Below, in pieces: positions 46,148 to 55,441 of a stretch of 64,000 bases of DNA (its first letter is position 1; every line of letters starts with the position of its first letter). Where the stretch lies: positions 1-64,000 of the forward strand of contig NZ_PQDH01000004.1 of the NCBI RefSeq assembly GCF_002964605.1. The letters run 5' to 3'. The notes under the pieces were generated by a model. That model was not told the DNA's origin. It ran no database searches and worked only from the letters and a program-made list of their open reading frames with translations. The DNA is from Vallitalea okinawensis. GTDB taxonomy: Bacteria; Bacillota; Clostridia; Lachnospirales; PQDH01. The position numbers and the translations under genes were made by a program.

Positions 46148-48202
46148 ATGAAATCGAAAGTATACCAAGATTGCTATATGAAATTTGATTCATCCACCGA
46201 TGAACTCATAATAGGTAATAGCCTAATTGAAAGAAAGTTCATATTTATTAAGGGACATCCTTATTGCGACTATACTCTGAATAAGTTATCTGGTAAAAAG
46301 TGGGCAAACGACAAGGCTAAAATGTTTCATATAGGACATCTTAATGAACTACATTACAATATAGATATATACTCAGAAGTCATTGATCTTGCGTTAAATG
46401 GAGAGTACTTACTAGTTAAGGTTATATTCCAAGGTAATGGTATAAAAGGGGATTTAACCTTCACAGTTTATCCAGATACACCTTTTATAACAAGTCGCAT
46501 GAAGGTTAAAAATATAGGGACTGTCCATGTCATTAAAAGTGATGAAAAGAAGCAAAACAGTGGAATAGAAATGAACTATCAATCAGGTAAAAAAGGTCTA
46601 ATTGAAGATACGATTGATAGTATTGGTTATGACCAACCCCATATCAAAGTTAAAAGTTATAAGCTGTATGATGTAACGGATGCTCATAATACTTTAGTAA
46701 AATTGGAAAAAGGAGAGCTTTATTACAAGAAGAATGCTAGTCGTCATCATTATGAAGGAAGTATATTTATTATTGATAGCTATCTTGAAGAAGAAGGCTT
46801 GATAGTAGTTAAAGAAGCGCCAACAGAATTTGCAGCTCAAAATAAAACCATTGACGACCTCATCATTGAGCCTGGCTCATATATACGAGTAACAGGTTCA
46901 AGTCTAAATGGTCCAGTAGATGCTAAGGATGAATTCATTACTTGTTATGGTGTTACGATTGGTGTAGGGCAGCCTGGAGAACTATGTCGCTTATACAAGA
47001 AACATTATTTACAAGAGTGGTATCACCAGCAAAAACCTCTCTTTACTATGTCCAATACATGGGGAGATCGAAATCAAGATAAAGCAGTTTGTGAGAGTTT
47101 CATTCTAAAAGAAATTGAAATAGCAAGTGAGATGGGAATTAATGTGGTGCAAATTGATGATGGTTGGCAGAAAGGAATAACCTCTAACTCTGCATTAGCA
47201 AAAAATGGTGTATGGGAAGGGTATTATGATTTTGATCCTGACTTCTGGGACATTCATCAGGATAAATTTCCTAACGGATTTGGTAAAATTATTAGATATG
47301 CACGAAATAAGAAGGTAGAGATCGGACTATGGTTTTCGCCTGATTCGTCACATGATTTTTCAAATTGGCAGAAAGACGGGTCTGTTATCTTAGATTATTA
47401 TAAGAGATACGGTATTCGTTACTATAAGTTAGATGGCATTAAAGTAAGAAATAAACAGTGTGAAATAAATTTAGTTAAGTTATTTAGCTTTCTAGAAAAA
47501 GAAAGTAAGGGACAGATCAGGCTTAATTTAGACATAACTGCAGAAGAGCGATTTGGGTATCTATATGAAAAACAATACGGTACACTTTTTGTTGAGAATC
47601 GCTATACAGATTGGAGGAGTTATTATCCTCACTATACGTTAAAGAATATATGGCAGTTATCCCAAGTGATACCTACTCAAAGATTACAGATGGAACTACT
47701 GAATAATAAACGGAATAAAGATATTTATGAAGATGATCCATTAGCTCCACATCACTATTCTATGGATTATTTATTTGCTATTACTATGGTAACTAACCCT
47801 TTATTTTGGATGGAATTAAGTGGGTTAGAGAAAGAAGACCAACAGAAGCTTAAAGCGGGTCTTAAAGTATTTGATACTATTAAAGATGATATACTACAAA
47901 GTGAAGTGATGAATATTGGTGAAATGCCTGATGGAACATCTTTTACAGGATTCCAGATCATTAAAGGAGCAGAATCTGGTTATCTTCTAATCTTTAAAGA
48001 ACTAACAACTGAAAGAGAGCACGTCTATCAACTAAATGATGTTAGTGATTGCAAAATAGTAACAGAGATCATCTATACCAATGCTCAAGAGAGCAAAATC
48101 ATAGTATCTGATTGTGTAGGGAGTAATGGAGAATTAAAGATTAAAACGGGATCTCATTCAAGAATATTTGCTCTAATTAAATATGTTGTAAAAGGAGAAT
48201 AA
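46148..48202 (+). CDS. GH36-like clan GH-D glycosidase (alpha-galactosidase-like)
   Basis: 684 residues from ATG 46148, six bases after GGAG; ATG 46145 and TTG 46130 are less well spaced. The N-terminal beta-sandwich (about 1-290) and TIM barrel follow the GH36/GH27 plan: D337-D338 in IDDGWQ, a probable nucleophile D429 in YYKLDGI and a possible acid/base D488 in RYTDWR. The motifs deviate from standard alpha-galactosidases, so the substrate is open. No signal peptide. One base separates it from the next gene, which implies coupled translation. Confidence 0.7.
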   Translation: MKSKVYQDCYMKFDSSTDELIIGNSLIERKFIFIKGHPYCDYTLNKLSGKKWANDKAKMFHIGHLNELHYNIDIYSEVIDLALNGEYLLVKVIFQGNGIKGDLTFTVYPDTPFITSRMKVKNIGTVHVIKSDEKKQNSGIEMNYQSGKKGLIEDTIDSIGYDQPHIKVKSYKLYDVTDAHNTLVKLEKGELYYKKNASRHHYEGSIFIIDSYLEEEGLIVVKEAPTEFAAQNKTIDDLIIEPGSYIRVTGSSLNGPVDAKDEFITCYGVTIGVGQPGELCRLYKKHYLQEWYHQQKPLFTMSNTWGDRNQDKAVCESFILKEIEIASEMGINVVQIDDGWQKGITSNSALAKNGVWEGYYDFDPDFWDIHQDKFPNGFGKIIRYARNKKVEIGLWFSPDSSHDFSNWQKDGSVILDYYKRYGIRYYKLDGIKVRNKQCEINLVKLFSFLEKESKGQIRLNLDITAEERFGYLYEKQYGTLFVENRYTDWRSYYPHYTLKNIWQLSQVIPTQRLQMELLNNKRNKDIYEDDPLAPHHYSMDYLFAITMVTNPLFWMELSGLEKEDQQKLKAGLKVFDTIKDDILQSEVMNIGEMPDGTSFTGFQIIKGAESGYLLIFKELTTEREHVYQLNDVSDCKIVTEIIYTNAQESKIIVSDCVGSNGELKIKTGSHSRIFALIKYVVKGE

Positions 48203-48203
48203 C

Positions 48204-50888
48204 GTGAAATCCATAAATAGATCAAACAATAGTCGGGATTTAAGCAATCCTAATTGGGGACCTTATACTAAAAAATACATGGGAATATCTCATATAGCGG
48301 ATAAGGAGAAGGGGATACGTTTTGATTTAAGCGTTTTTCCTGGATATTATCGAAGAAGGATAGATGTTCCCAATGTAAGGTGGGAAACTGGTTACCACCC
48401 ATGGGAAGCATCGGCAGACCTAAATTATTATTCCATGAGGCATGAATTAGAATGGAAAGATCAAGTTTACTGTGACATATCCTACTCTAAAATTCATGAT
48501 GATTTACGCCTGATTAAGTGTCAGTTCTTTAATCATACAGATGAAAAACAGAATGTGGTCCTACATTCTATGGCTTCATTAAATTATCCAACATACAGTG
48601 ATTCATCAAACATCATACCATATGAAGTTATGTTACCTGAAGGATGTAGATGGATAGATGGACTAGAGTATACTTCTTTGGAGTATGCGGTACAAAGGCA
48701 TGATGATCATTTGGTCTATGATGGATTATTCAGAGGAGAAGTAAGAGAGAACGGTTTTGTAGATGCAAAGTGCTTAGGGAAGGGATTTGGAAGAGAGAAA
48801 GGGGATACTGTTACATATCATATAGGAAAAAATAAAGAGCAAGATGGTTATATCATGTTTCGATACATGATGGAAAAAGGAAGTAAAGTTACGTTACAAA
48901 TTTCAGGAAGTGAAGAAAAGGCAGTCGTTTTTGAAGGAACAGGTGAAATCATAACTGAATTAATAGAAATGCGTTTATGGGATACAGATCGTATAGAAAT
49001 AACGTCATTAGGTGGAAGTGAAATTAAGATAGATGGATTTGCTATTGTATCTAACTATCATATTAAGAACATCAGTTTTGTTCCTAGTAAAATCAATGCT
49101 ATTCCTTGCATGAGCCATAATCATAACAATCTATTATTAAAATACGATAATATTGAGCATCACTATGGAATACGTTGGTTCTATGATGATTATGAAATAA
49201 GAGAATTTTATTGTGATGAATTAGATACATTAATGCGATTTAAAGTAAATGACCACACATCCTCAAAGTTATATGGAAAGGGTGAAGGTCATTATACAAA
49301 TATATTTATGCGGCCTATATTCTTAGAAGCTCAAGAGCAAGTGACAATTTATGGATTAGTATGCTGTGGAGAGTCAGAGGATGTGGTAGAGGGAATTCTG
49401 AATAAACAGTATAATTTAACTACGCTAGTGGAACAGAACAGGGCTACAATATCTACTTATACAACCACTGATGAAGGGGAAAAGTATTTATTCAGTCAAG
49501 AGCGTATGGCTGCAATATTGTTATCCAATGTGGTTTATCCAGTGTATGTACAAGGGGAGTATATCAGGCACAACACTCCTGGTAGATGGTGGGATTCTCT
49601 ATATACATGGGATTCGGGGTTTATTGGAATTGGCTTTTGTGATATCGATATTAGTAGGGCCATTGAATGTCTTAATACCTATGTAACCGACCCTGAGGAT
49701 GACCAAAGGGCATTTATCCATCACGGCACCCCGCTACCAGTGCAGATATATCTTATGTTAGAAATATGGAATAGAACCAATGACAAAGAACTATTAAACC
49801 ATTTCTATCCTAAATTAAAACACTTTTATGATTTTATTGCCGGAAATAGTGGACTTTCCACCACGGATACATTTAACTCCAGCTTACTTCAGACCTGGGA
49901 TTACTTTTATAATTCTGGTGGTTGGGATGATTATCCACCCCAGTATCATCTGTTTTGTGAGAATAAGGAGCTTATCAAAGGTATAACGCCGGTTGTTACG
50001 ACAGCTCATATCATCAGATGTGCTAAAATATTACTCATGATGGCAGAGCATTTAGAGGTTTCCCAGGATGCTACTCAATATCAACAGGATATAAGTAAGT
50101 TTTCAGCTGCACTACAGAGATATTCATGGGATCAAGAAGCAGGTTACTACAGTTATGTCATTCATAATGAAAATGGTGATCCCACAGAGATTTTGAAATA
50201 TAAGAATGGAGAGAATTTCAATAAGGGATTAGATGGAGTAAGTCCTCTTATTTCAGGCATTTGCACAAATGATCAAAAGAAGAGATTATTAAACCATCTT
50301 ATGTCATCAGATGAATTATGGACGGCTATTGGCATATCCACTGTGGACCAAAGTGCAAACTATTATACAAAGGATGGTTATTGGAACGGTGCTGTTTGGA
50401 TGCCTCATCAGTGGTTTGTTTGGAAAACCATGCTGGATATTGGTGAAGGAGATTTTGCTTGGAAGATTGCTAAGACAGCATTAAACCTATGGAAAGATGA
50501 AGTAGAAAATTCTTATCATTGTTTCGAGCACTTTATTATTCAGTCAGGTCGTGGAGCTGGTTGGCACCAGTTTGGAGGTCTATCATCACCTATAATTAAT
50601 TGGTTTGCTTCATATTACTGTGTTGGCACTCTTACTGTCGGATTCGACATTTGGATTTTAGACAAAAAAGTGAATAAAGATTATTCTCATTTAGAGGCTA
50701 CGTTTAAAATGAATTCTCATGAAGACGAAGTAACATGTATGATTATTGTCATGAATCCAGATGCAAATTATCAAGTATTCTGGAATAATGAGTCATTACC
50801 ATATAAAGAAAGATGTAAAGGTGCATTAGAAATTGAAGTAAGTAAGAACAAAGGAAAAAATCAATTAGTCATTCAAAAAACTCTTTAA
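48204..50888 (+). CDS. GH63/MGH1-like (alpha/alpha)6-barrel glycosidase
   Basis: 894 residues; GTG start after AAAGGAG. A beta-rich N-terminal half (about 1-390) precedes an (alpha/alpha)6 barrel carrying the trehalase/GH63-like blocks RWWDSLYTWDSGFIG, GGWDDYPPQ (probable acid Asp), DGYWNGAVWMPHQW and HCFEHF with a candidate base Glu. GH63 members remove alpha-glucose or alpha-mannose from oligosaccharides or glycerates. It is coupled to the GH36-like gene and probably completes the breakdown of the same imported glycan. The final stop lies inside a terminator stem. Confidence 0.7.
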   Translation: MKSINRSNNSRDLSNPNWGPYTKKYMGISHIADKEKGIRFDLSVFPGYYRRRIDVPNVRWETGYHPWEASADLNYYSMRHELEWKDQVYCDISYSKIHDDLRLIKCQFFNHTDEKQNVVLHSMASLNYPTYSDSSNIIPYEVMLPEGCRWIDGLEYTSLEYAVQRHDDHLVYDGLFRGEVRENGFVDAKCLGKGFGREKGDTVTYHIGKNKEQDGYIMFRYMMEKGSKVTLQISGSEEKAVVFEGTGEIITELIEMRLWDTDRIEITSLGGSEIKIDGFAIVSNYHIKNISFVPSKINAIPCMSHNHNNLLLKYDNIEHHYGIRWFYDDYEIREFYCDELDTLMRFKVNDHTSSKLYGKGEGHYTNIFMRPIFLEAQEQVTIYGLVCCGESEDVVEGILNKQYNLTTLVEQNRATISTYTTTDEGEKYLFSQERMAAILLSNVVYPVYVQGEYIRHNTPGRWWDSLYTWDSGFIGIGFCDIDISRAIECLNTYVTDPEDDQRAFIHHGTPLPVQIYLMLEIWNRTNDKELLNHFYPKLKHFYDFIAGNSGLSTTDTFNSSLLQTWDYFYNSGGWDDYPPQYHLFCENKELIKGITPVVTTAHIIRCAKILLMMAEHLEVSQDATQYQQDISKFSAALQRYSWDQEAGYYSYVIHNENGDPTEILKYKNGENFNKGLDGVSPLISGICTNDQKKRLLNHLMSSDELWTAIGISTVDQSANYYTKDGYWNGAVWMPHQWFVWKTMLDIGEGDFAWKIAKTALNLWKDEVENSYHCFEHFIIQSGRGAGWHQFGGLSSPIINWFASYYCVGTLTVGFDIWILDKKVNKDYSHLEATFKMNSHEDEVTCMIIVMNPDANYQVFWNNESLPYKERCKGALEIEVSKNKGKNQLVIQKTL

Positions 50889-50916
50889 TGCTTTTAAGCA
50901 TTAAAGAGTTTTTATT
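50875..50916. terminator. Strong bidirectional terminator overlapping a stop codon
   Basis: AAAAACTCTTTAATGC pairs perfectly with GCATTAAAGAGTTTTT around TTTTAA (50876-50913). It contains the TAA of the upstream gene and faces the copper-protein operon on the other strand. Confidence 0.92.
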
Positions 50917-51241
50917 ATTGAGACATAGACTCACATTCAGTAGCACATTTATAACAGGCATCTGCGCAATCCTTGCAATGTTGAGCAGGGAATTTACTGC
51001 ACTCATCACCACATGTCTTACAGATCTGAGCGCATAATACACAGAGTTGCTTAGCAAATTGACTTCCTCTTGCCATATATTTGGCTGCAAGGTAACATAT
51101 ATCAGCACAATCTCTGTCAAGTTGGATACATTTAGTCATGGATTGGACATCCTGCTCATTGAGACATGAAGTTGCACAAAACTCACAGGCATTAGCACAT
51201 TTTAAACAAGCATCAATACAAGTTTGATATAAGGGTAACAT
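50915..51241 (-). CDS. Cytosolic copper-storage protein (Csp3-like, DUF326)
   Basis: 108 residues containing 19 cysteines spaced three to four apart along four amphipathic helices (Cys 8, 12, 15, 19, 22, 26, 38, 45, 49, 67, 70, 74, 77, 81, 89, 92, 96, 99, 103). This is the four-helix bundle of Csp3 proteins, which fill their core with many Cu(I) ions. No signal peptide, so the cytosolic type. AAGGAGGGG precedes the ATG, and a CDGSH-like gene lies 20 bp upstream in the same operon. Confidence 0.9.
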   Translation of the reverse strand: MLPLYQTCIDACLKCANACEFCATSCLNEQDVQSMTKCIQLDRDCADICYLAAKYMARGSQFAKQLCVLCAQICKTCGDECSKFPAQHCKDCADACYKCATECESMSQ

Positions 51242-51261
51242 AAGACCCCTCCTTTATATTT

Positions 51262-51444
51262 TTATTCATTTTTTTTGTTGTGTAGAGAACTTTCACAAAA
51301 AGGCATAATGGAAGATTCACCACATCTGCAAAGGCGAGCAGTTTGCTCAGAAGGTATGATATTTCCTTGTTCATCCACTAGCTCAAATTCACCAGATACA
51401 ATAAGTGGTCCTTTTTCTTTTATCTGAATCCTTGTCTTAGGCAT
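51262..51444 (-). CDS. CDGSH-like iron-sulfur protein, variant motif
   Basis: 60 residues from ATG 51444, which follows AAAGGAG; a TTG at 51462 lies before that site. The fold context (GPLIVSGEFELVDEQGN and CRCGESSIMPFC) matches small bacterial CDGSH (MitoNEET-like) proteins that bind a 2Fe-2S cluster by three Cys and one His. Ligands C39, C41 and C50 are present, but the CDGSH end reads CESSLH, placing the His (H55) one residue late. Cluster binding is therefore uncertain. It is the first gene of an operon with the Csp3-like protein. Confidence 0.8.
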   Translation of the reverse strand: MPKTRIQIKEKGPLIVSGEFELVDEQGNIIPSEQTARLCRCGESSIMPFCESSLHNKKNE

Positions 51445-51583
51445 TAATCTAACTCCTTTCAAAATTATAAGTTTATTTTTTGCAGATTTATAAAAGCTAT
51501 ACTACGCATAATAAAGATATTAGATATGATAAAGATACACTGGATTAAAAGCTATGACATAGAATACTATAAGATACTAACAG

Positions 51584-52243
51584 TTGGATGTATGTATTAT
51601 GTGGCCTAATGCTCTATTTTCTTATTATTTTATAAAAATGAATCAAAAAAGTAATTTAACCAATAGACAAACAAATGAAGAGCCAATAAACACCAGAGGG
51701 ATTTGGTATACCACTTATGGAAGACTCGTTATGACACAAAGAGGTGATAAAGTTACTGGTTACTATAGTTGGAAAGATGGTATTATAAATGGGACGATTA
51801 CTGGAGATGTTCTTACAGGAAGATGGGATGAAAGACTTATTTATACAGAGAGCAGGAATTACGGCAATATGAGACTAGTTTTCGACGAAAATGAGTTTAC
51901 CGGTAAGTGGAGTTATGAAGATTCACCTGATGATGATTATATATGGGAAGGAAGGAAAGTCTCTAGCAATTTTGAAGATAAAAATTGTTACCGATATCGA
52001 GTTGTCAATGACTCACCCAATTTGCCTGAAATCTTTATAGGTAATGAAATGATTGGTTTTGAAGAAAATAGCTCATATTTTTATCCTAAAACATGCTTAC
52101 CCATATTAGATCTAAACATTATCATTTCTGACCAATTAATAAGCAGGCAAGTATCAGTAAACCCCGGTTATTCTTATTCTTTTTTAGTAAAAGGAGCTTT
52201 ACCTTATGTTATAATAGATACAGTCATAGATAATCCTTTTTAA
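51584..52243 (+). CDS. Hypothetical protein, beta-rich
   Basis: 219 residues from a weak TTG; ATG at 51599 or 51638 are possible starts and none has a good ribosome binding site. The first half has a Gly/Trp/Thr strand pattern (GIWYTTYGRLVMTQRGDKVTG, YYSWKDGIINGTITGDVLTG, FTGKWSY) reminiscent of small lipocalin-like beta barrels found in many unrelated bacteria. The second half, ending near VNPGYSYSFLVKG, is also beta-rich. I do not recognise a family. Confidence 0.55.
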   Translation: MDVCIMWPNALFSYYFIKMNQKSNLTNRQTNEEPINTRGIWYTTYGRLVMTQRGDKVTGYYSWKDGIINGTITGDVLTGRWDERLIYTESRNYGNMRLVFDENEFTGKWSYEDSPDDDYIWEGRKVSSNFEDKNCYRYRVVNDSPNLPEIFIGNEMIGFEENSSYFYPKTCLPILDLNIIISDQLISRQVSVNPGYSYSFLVKGALPYVIIDTVIDNPF

Positions 52244-52322
52244 GATGAGATTGTGCTTGTATACTTAAGTAGAGTTGTGGTAACATTCTTAGTAGAGAAC
52301 TAATACAGAAGCGAGGAAGATT

Positions 52323-53156
52323 ATGATAGAATTAGCAAAAATACAAAATATGCACGTCTTTAAAAAAACACCACATGGCTTTTTAACAAAATCCCGTTAT
52401 GATATGAGACAAGTCATTTTACCCTTTGAACAGATTATTGGTGAAGTAGAGTTAGGTCAAGAAGTTAAGGTGTTTATCTATAAAGATTCTGATAATCGAT
52501 TGATTGGTACCATGAAGGCACCTAAAATAGTTATGGGAGCTTTAAAGGAGTTAGAGGTTGTTGATAAAGCCACATCTGGAGCTTTTATGGATTGGGGACT
52601 TGATAAAGATCTTTTCTTACCAGTTAAAGAACAAAAGGGAAATGTTCGCATAGGTAGCAAGTACCTTATAGGTCTATACATCAGCAATAAAGATAGAATT
52701 TGTGCAACCATGAACATTGGTAAACTCCTAGAGGATGATTCTCCTTTTAAAGAGAATGATCAAGCATATGGTTTAGTATACGATATAAAAAAGGATATGG
52801 GTGCATTTGTTGCAGTGGAGAACAAGTATCATGGACTTATTCCTAAACATGAATTATTCTCAGAATTAAAAGTAGGGGATAAAGTAGAAGTACGTATAAC
52901 AAAGGTACGAGAAGATGGTAAATTAAACCTTAGTATACGGCAAAAAGCTTATCTACAAATGGATGCAGATACTAAGATTCTTTTAGATGCTTTGAATGAT
53001 AAAGGAATTATTCCATTTAACGATAAGAGTGATCCAGAACGTATAAAGCAAGCATTTGGTATGAGTAAAAAAGCTTTCAAAAGAGCTGTTGGTCGTTTAC
53101 TAAAAGAAGGAAAAGTTGAATTCACGGATTCAGGTATTAAGTTATTGGATGAATAA
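52323..53156 (+). CDS. cvfB: CvfB-like S1-domain RNA-binding protein
   Basis: 277 residues with three S1-type beta domains (about 1-65, 70-140, 145-215) and a C-terminal winged helix (about 220-277; MSKKAFKRAVGRLLKEG). GAFMDWGLDKDLFLP and GAFVAVENKYHGLIP are S1 cores. CvfB/YitL proteins bind RNA and affect virulence or translation in Firmicutes; the exact role here is unknown. Confidence 0.88.
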   Translation: MIELAKIQNMHVFKKTPHGFLTKSRYDMRQVILPFEQIIGEVELGQEVKVFIYKDSDNRLIGTMKAPKIVMGALKELEVVDKATSGAFMDWGLDKDLFLPVKEQKGNVRIGSKYLIGLYISNKDRICATMNIGKLLEDDSPFKENDQAYGLVYDIKKDMGAFVAVENKYHGLIPKHELFSELKVGDKVEVRITKVREDGKLNLSIRQKAYLQMDADTKILLDALNDKGIIPFNDKSDPERIKQAFGMSKKAFKRAVGRLLKEGKVEFTDSGIKLLDE

Positions 53157-53165
53157 AAAGCTTAT

Positions 53166-53208
53166 AAATCTCTTATTTGGATTAAGACATTCAACTAAGA
53201 GATTTTTT
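53166..53208 (+). terminator. Rho-independent terminator
   Basis: AAATCTCTTA (53166-53175) pairs with TAAGAGATTT (53196-53205), followed by a T-run. Confidence 0.8.
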
Positions 53209-53307
53209 TGAATATTTTAGATGTATGACAAACTGGTGTCGTATATCCTTTGCTATAATCCTAATTAAGAATATTGCATACAAGAAAAGGATTAAAGGGG
53301 GATGGAT

Positions 53308-53730
53308 ATGACGGAGATTAATCGAGAAAAGATGGATCAGCAAGAAATATATGAAAACAATGGTGTGATCAGAAGAGATATCAATGCAGATTACGCTTAC
53401 TCAGGTTTTGTAGAAGCTGGTGACTTTATCTTCCTTAGTTTTTGTGTAGGGAATATTGGTGAATCAGTTGAGAAACAGATTGATGGTGCTCTTGATCAAA
53501 TGAGTAACCGTTTAAGAGAGGTTAACCTTACGTTAGACTCAGTTGTTAAAGTAGAAATATTACTAAGGGATATTTGGGATATACCTATCATGGAAGAAGT
53601 TTTTAAACGTCGCTTTAATGGGAATTTTCCTGCTAGAAAAACTATCTCAACAGAATTTGCTCATGTAGGTGGTCCGGATGGTTTAAAGGTTCAAATCGAT
53701 GGTATCGCTTATAATCCAAAGGTATATTAA
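53308..53730 (+). CDS. RidA-family protein
   Basis: 140 residues from ATG 53308, about 8 bases after AAAGGGGG; ATG 53302 is too close to that site. The RidA core (YjgF/YER057c/UK114) follows a 15-residue N-terminal extension: SGFVEAGDFIFLSFCVG, VVKVEILLRDIWDIP and the C-terminal VQIDGIAYNP. Typical RidA proteins hydrolyse reactive enamines and imines; the catalytic Arg of the RidA subfamily is not where expected, so it may belong to a Rid1-7 type without that activity. Confidence 0.82.
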   Translation: MTEINREKMDQQEIYENNGVIRRDINADYAYSGFVEAGDFIFLSFCVGNIGESVEKQIDGALDQMSNRLREVNLTLDSVVKVEILLRDIWDIPIMEEVFKRRFNGNFPARKTISTEFAHVGGPDGLKVQIDGIAYNPKVY

Positions 53731-53787
53731 ATTTTTATATGTTAACATAGTCTCCTGTAGAGGAGATAAAAAGGATCAGTGATAATA

Positions 53788-54999
53788 ATGAAACTAACGA
53801 AAAAGCAAGCAAGGGAATTTATTTTAAGTCACCAAAAACTTATACAGCCAAGAAGTTTATCTGGGAGGGATGCAGTTTATGACTTTATTAAACATGTTGG
53901 ATGTATACAATTTGATCCATTAAATATGGTAGGCTATAATCCATTCCTAGTTTTACAATCAAGAATAAAAGACTTTAAAGGTGATGATTTATATCATTTA
54001 ATCTATGATGATAGAAAGTTATTGGATGGCTGGGATAAATGTATGTCAATATATCCTGTGGAGGATTGGCCTTACTTTGAGAGGTATCGAAAAGAAGCCT
54101 ATGACCGATATGCTAATAATAGTGAAGCTATAAAAGAGCTTTTACCTCAAATAAGAGAAGATATTCATCAACATGGACCTTTGTCATCAAAGGATATTAA
54201 GATTGATTATAAGATTGATTGGGCATGGGCTCCAACAAGAGCACCTCGTGCAGTTTTGGAAAGTATGTTTTATTGGGGAGAAATACTTGTTCATCATAAA
54301 GTTGGGACAAGAAGATTCTATGACTATGTTGAAAAACATATACCACAGGAAATTCTGGGTAAATCTGATCCTAATCAAACATTAGAAGACTACTTAGAAT
54401 GGCATGTAAAGAGGCGTATAGGTGCTATTGGGCTATTGTGGGACAGAGCAAGTGATGCATGGATAGGTATTCACTGGATGAAAACTAAGGAGCGTCGTGC
54501 TGCCATTGAAAGATTAATCAATAAGAAAGAAATTATTCCTGTCTCTATTGAAGGAATCAAATATCCTTGTTATATTCGTCAGGAAGAAAAAGATCTTCTT
54601 GAAAAGGTCATGAATGGGTTAACCTATGAGTCAAAAGTCTCTTTCATCGCACCTCTGGATAATATGCTTTGGGATCGAAATCTGATAGAAGAACTTTTTA
54701 ATTTTGAATACAGGTGGGAAGTTTATACACCTGCAGCCAAAAGGAAGTATGGTTACTATGTGTTGCCTGTACTTTATGGAGATCGACTAATTGGACGATT
54801 TGAACCAAGGTATTATAAGGAAAAGGGATTATTGGAGATAAAAAACTGGTGGTGGGAATCAGTGATTGCTTTAGATGAGGCGTTAATAGTAGAAATTGCT
54901 GCTTCTTTGGAATGTTTAATGGCATATCTAGGTGTTGAAGAAGTAAAGTTTATAGGTAAAGATAAAGAGTTTAAGAAAGTTATTAAAAAGATTAAATAG
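53788..54999 (+). CDS. Winged-helix DNA glycosylase (AlkX/YcaQ-like, HTH_42)
   Basis: 403 residues from ATG 53788; a GTG at 53779 is the alternative. HTH_42-superfamily protein with three winged-helix domains. The active-site loop near residues 39-44 reads CIQFDP: Gln41 and Asp43 form the Q-hydrophobic-D motif of AlkX/YcaQ, which excises crosslinked or alkylated bases; AlkZ relatives have Q-x-Q. It probably repairs interstrand crosslinks. The next gene begins at its stop codon. Confidence 0.85.
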   Translation: MKLTKKQAREFILSHQKLIQPRSLSGRDAVYDFIKHVGCIQFDPLNMVGYNPFLVLQSRIKDFKGDDLYHLIYDDRKLLDGWDKCMSIYPVEDWPYFERYRKEAYDRYANNSEAIKELLPQIREDIHQHGPLSSKDIKIDYKIDWAWAPTRAPRAVLESMFYWGEILVHHKVGTRRFYDYVEKHIPQEILGKSDPNQTLEDYLEWHVKRRIGAIGLLWDRASDAWIGIHWMKTKERRAAIERLINKKEIIPVSIEGIKYPCYIRQEEKDLLEKVMNGLTYESKVSFIAPLDNMLWDRNLIEELFNFEYRWEVYTPAAKRKYGYYVLPVLYGDRLIGRFEPRYYKEKGLLEIKNWWWESVIALDEALIVEIAASLECLMAYLGVEEVKFIGKDKEFKKVIKKIK

Positions 55000-55011
55000 A
55001 TGGAGAGAAAA

Positions 55012-55407
55012 ATGAGAAGGAATCGACTTATTTATTTCATGCTAACCTTGATCGTCATGACTATGGGGTTGGCAATACGAGTGTCCGGGTTACCACTCCC
55101 AGGTTTTATAACTACTTACGGCGGTGATACTCTTTGGGCATTAATGATATTTTTAGGTTTGGGTATAGTATTTAATAGGATGCCAACATTGTGGAGCACC
55201 ATCATGGCGTTATTATTCTGTTATAGTATTGAAGTGAGTCAACTTTATCAGGGCGATATGATTAATTCCATTAGACAAACGACTTTAGGGGGATTAATTC
55301 TTGGTTTTGGTTTCCTATGGAGTGATATTATCTGCTATACCATAGGTGTCGGGATAGGTTTTCTAGGCGAGAGTTTACTTTATGCAAGAGTTAAACATAT
55401 GGAATAG
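55012..55407 (+). CDS. DUF2809 membrane protein
   Basis: 131 residues from ATG 55012, six bases after GGAG; an ATG at 55000 touches the previous stop. Four hydrophobic helices with the DUF2809 pattern: GLPLPGFITTYGGDTLWALM, YSIEVSQLYQ and a final Gly-rich helix. Function unknown. Coupled to the DNA glycosylase gene. Confidence 0.8.
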   Translation: MRRNRLIYFMLTLIVMTMGLAIRVSGLPLPGFITTYGGDTLWALMIFLGLGIVFNRMPTLWSTIMALLFCYSIEVSQLYQGDMINSIRQTTLGGLILGFGFLWSDIICYTIGVGIGFLGESLLYARVKHME

Positions 55408-55410
55408 CAA

Positions 55411-55441
55411 AAATAGCATCTACTTTCTGTAGGTGCTATTT
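55411..55441. terminator. Bidirectional terminator
   Basis: AAATAGCATCTAC (55411-55423) pairs with GTAGGTGCTATT (55429-55440), with A-run and T-run on the two sides. Confidence 0.75.
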
